The notes under the pieces are model-generated. The model was not told the origin of the DNA. It worked only from the letters and a program-made list of their open reading frames with translations, and ran no database searches. A stretch of 28,143 nt of DNA from Plakobranchus ocellatus (taxonomy: Eukaryota > Mollusca > Gastropoda > Plakobranchidae), in the NCBI GenBank assembly GCA_019648995.1, contig BLXT01007159.1, positions 571,764-599,906 of the forward strand, read 5' to 3'. This document shows, piece by piece, positions 27,073 to 28,143 of this stretch (positions are counted from its first letter, which is position 1; every line of letters begins with the position of its first letter). The translations under genes were made by a program, and so were the position numbers.

Positions 27073-28040
27073 TAGATCTTAAGCTTTTCTTGTACACATG
27101 ACTGACGTTTAGATCTAGGTTTAGTAGACCTAATGTAACAGAAACAGCATTCAGTGGAAAGGTATAACTATACTGCTTGTGAGGCCGCATGAAAAACTAA
27201 ACCACAAAAATGTTTATCTAGTGTCCTTGTCATTTGCATATCAATCATTTGAATTATTATCTGCAAAAAGAAAAAAAAAGTACTGGTGTTTAACAGATTT
27301 CCAAATAAATAAAAAAAATGCTTGAAAACCTTCCATAGCCGGTACAGTACTTGTTTGCCATGAAAGTTTTGTTGGCCTAAAGATGATTGTAATATTGTAT
27401 CGTCTTGTGAGGGTAGAGGGTAATGGTAAAAATCACCACAATGGTGGTGGTGACAATCACAATGAATATTGATGAAGTTGATGATAATCATGTTTATGAT
27501 GATGATGATTGAAATGTAGTGATGATGATGAAATGGTATGAAGATAATAGAGATGGTAATGGTCATGGTGATGATGATGGTGATGATGATATCAAAGGTG
27601 GTGATGATGATAATAATGATAAGATCAAAATGTGGTGATGATGATGAAATGGTATGATGATGATAGAGATGGTAATGGTAAAGGTGATGATGAGAATGAT
27701 CATTACCATGGAGATAGTAATAATGGTGATCATGGAAGTTGAAAGAGGTGGTGAATGTGATGAATGTGCTCAAGATTAAGATGATTATGATACTGAAGGT
27801 GGTGATGATGATGTTCTGATGAAAATGGGCAGACAACTGATAATAAATTGGTCATTTTATCTTTATCTTACTGTCCGTTGTACTTTGTGCAATTGAATTG
27901 AACATTCGCTTATTTTAATTTGTATAACAATTTGTATGTGAAAAGAAGATCAATTGAAGCATTCTGAGAGCCTCAGTATCTTAAGTAACCTCGTTTAAAA
28001 GAATATTAGAAAATAAAAAGTCAATGTGCCATTTCCTACA
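27073..28040 (-). mobile_element. interspersed element, copy 2 (internally deleted)
   Basis: It aligns in blocks with 8145-9560 but has only about 8 bp (27142-27149) where copy 1 has 688 bp of coding domain, tRNA-like stretch and hairpin. In the shared minus-strand frame copy 2 reads MQMTRTLDKHFCGLVF where copy 1 reads MQKTRTQNLHFCGSVF. A microsatellite has expanded inside it. Confidence 0.7.
27431..27817 (+). repeat. GATGAT/GGTGAT microsatellite, ~390 bp
   Basis: Imperfect GAT/GGT trinucleotides with internal longer-period repeats (GATGATGATGAAATGGTATG occurs twice). On the minus strand it creates a His/Ile-rich open frame, an artefact of the repeat. Confidence 0.9.
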
Positions 28041-28143
28041 CATGACATACGGCCATTCAGTGTCATTGTTTACATCATTTGGCATCATTCTAGTTGTCTA
28101 CTGTAGGCTTAGTGTGAGAGACTACTTTTGTTTATTAATACAT

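Noticed and set aside
27168..27836. 222-codon His/Ile-rich open frame on the minus strand
   Set aside because: Most of it is the translation of a GAT/GGT microsatellite; only its last part lies in the shared element. Not a gene.
1..28143. CRISPR array, phage or bacterial operon content
   Set aside because: Base composition, introns and repeat types are those of an animal genome; no regular repeat-spacer pattern is present.

Overview
This window is nuclear DNA from an animal. It is AT-rich, with small exons separated by kilobase-scale introns with GT/AG junctions, and it is loaded with decayed transposable elements. Scattered AGATCTAG-type motifs, the mix of elements and the form of the ATP-synthase protein make me favour a mollusc, probably a gastropod. 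That is a guess; the sequence does not prove it. One ambiguous base (n) lies at 16526.

Two genes can be recognised. They point toward each other. (1) On the + strand, four small coding exons (2508-2558, 7120-7174, 10126-10227, 14596-14642) join in frame into a complete 84-residue mitochondrial ATP synthase subunit e (ATP5ME), followed by an AATAAA signal at 14785. (2) On the - strand, three exons (24187-24323, 23675-23778, 19542-19681) join in frame into the C-terminus of a non-canonical poly(A) polymerase / terminal nucleotidyltransferase of the GLD2 (TENT2) type. It covers the PAP-associated domain and the stop codon. The catalytic N-terminal half must lie beyond the right edge of the window.

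Layout: 1-2000 holds repeats, namely a decayed non-LTR reverse transcriptase, a candidate with short inverted ends, and a fold-back element with three copies of a ~260-bp unit. 2418-14810 is the ATP5ME gene. Its intron 1 carries a second decayed LINE reverse transcriptase with an internal duplication, a short acidic minus-strand ORF and another decayed minus-strand fragment. Intron 2 carries the C-terminal domain of a third retroelement, with a tRNA-like stretch and a strong hairpin at its 3' side. Intron 3 carries a broken Myb/SANT-like transposon adaptor gene and a ~330-bp tandem duplication. 14811-19400 lies between the two genes and holds a wobble-paired 85-nt hairpin, an unassigned 200-codon open frame and a tandem duplication. 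19542-24323 is the polymerase gene; its large intron holds a decayed open frame and a 190-bp MITE. 24324-28143 holds a pogo-like MITE fragment, long featureless AT-rich sequence, and a second copy of the ~1-1.4-kb element also seen at 8145-9560, here lacking the coding part and carrying a large GATGAT-type microsatellite.

The two genes have no evident functional link. No prokaryotic-style operon, CRISPR array or defence system is present. The least explained items are the 15.74-kb hairpin, the paired 8.1/27.1-kb element copies with splice-like signals, and the fold-back element at 1.0-1.95 kb.
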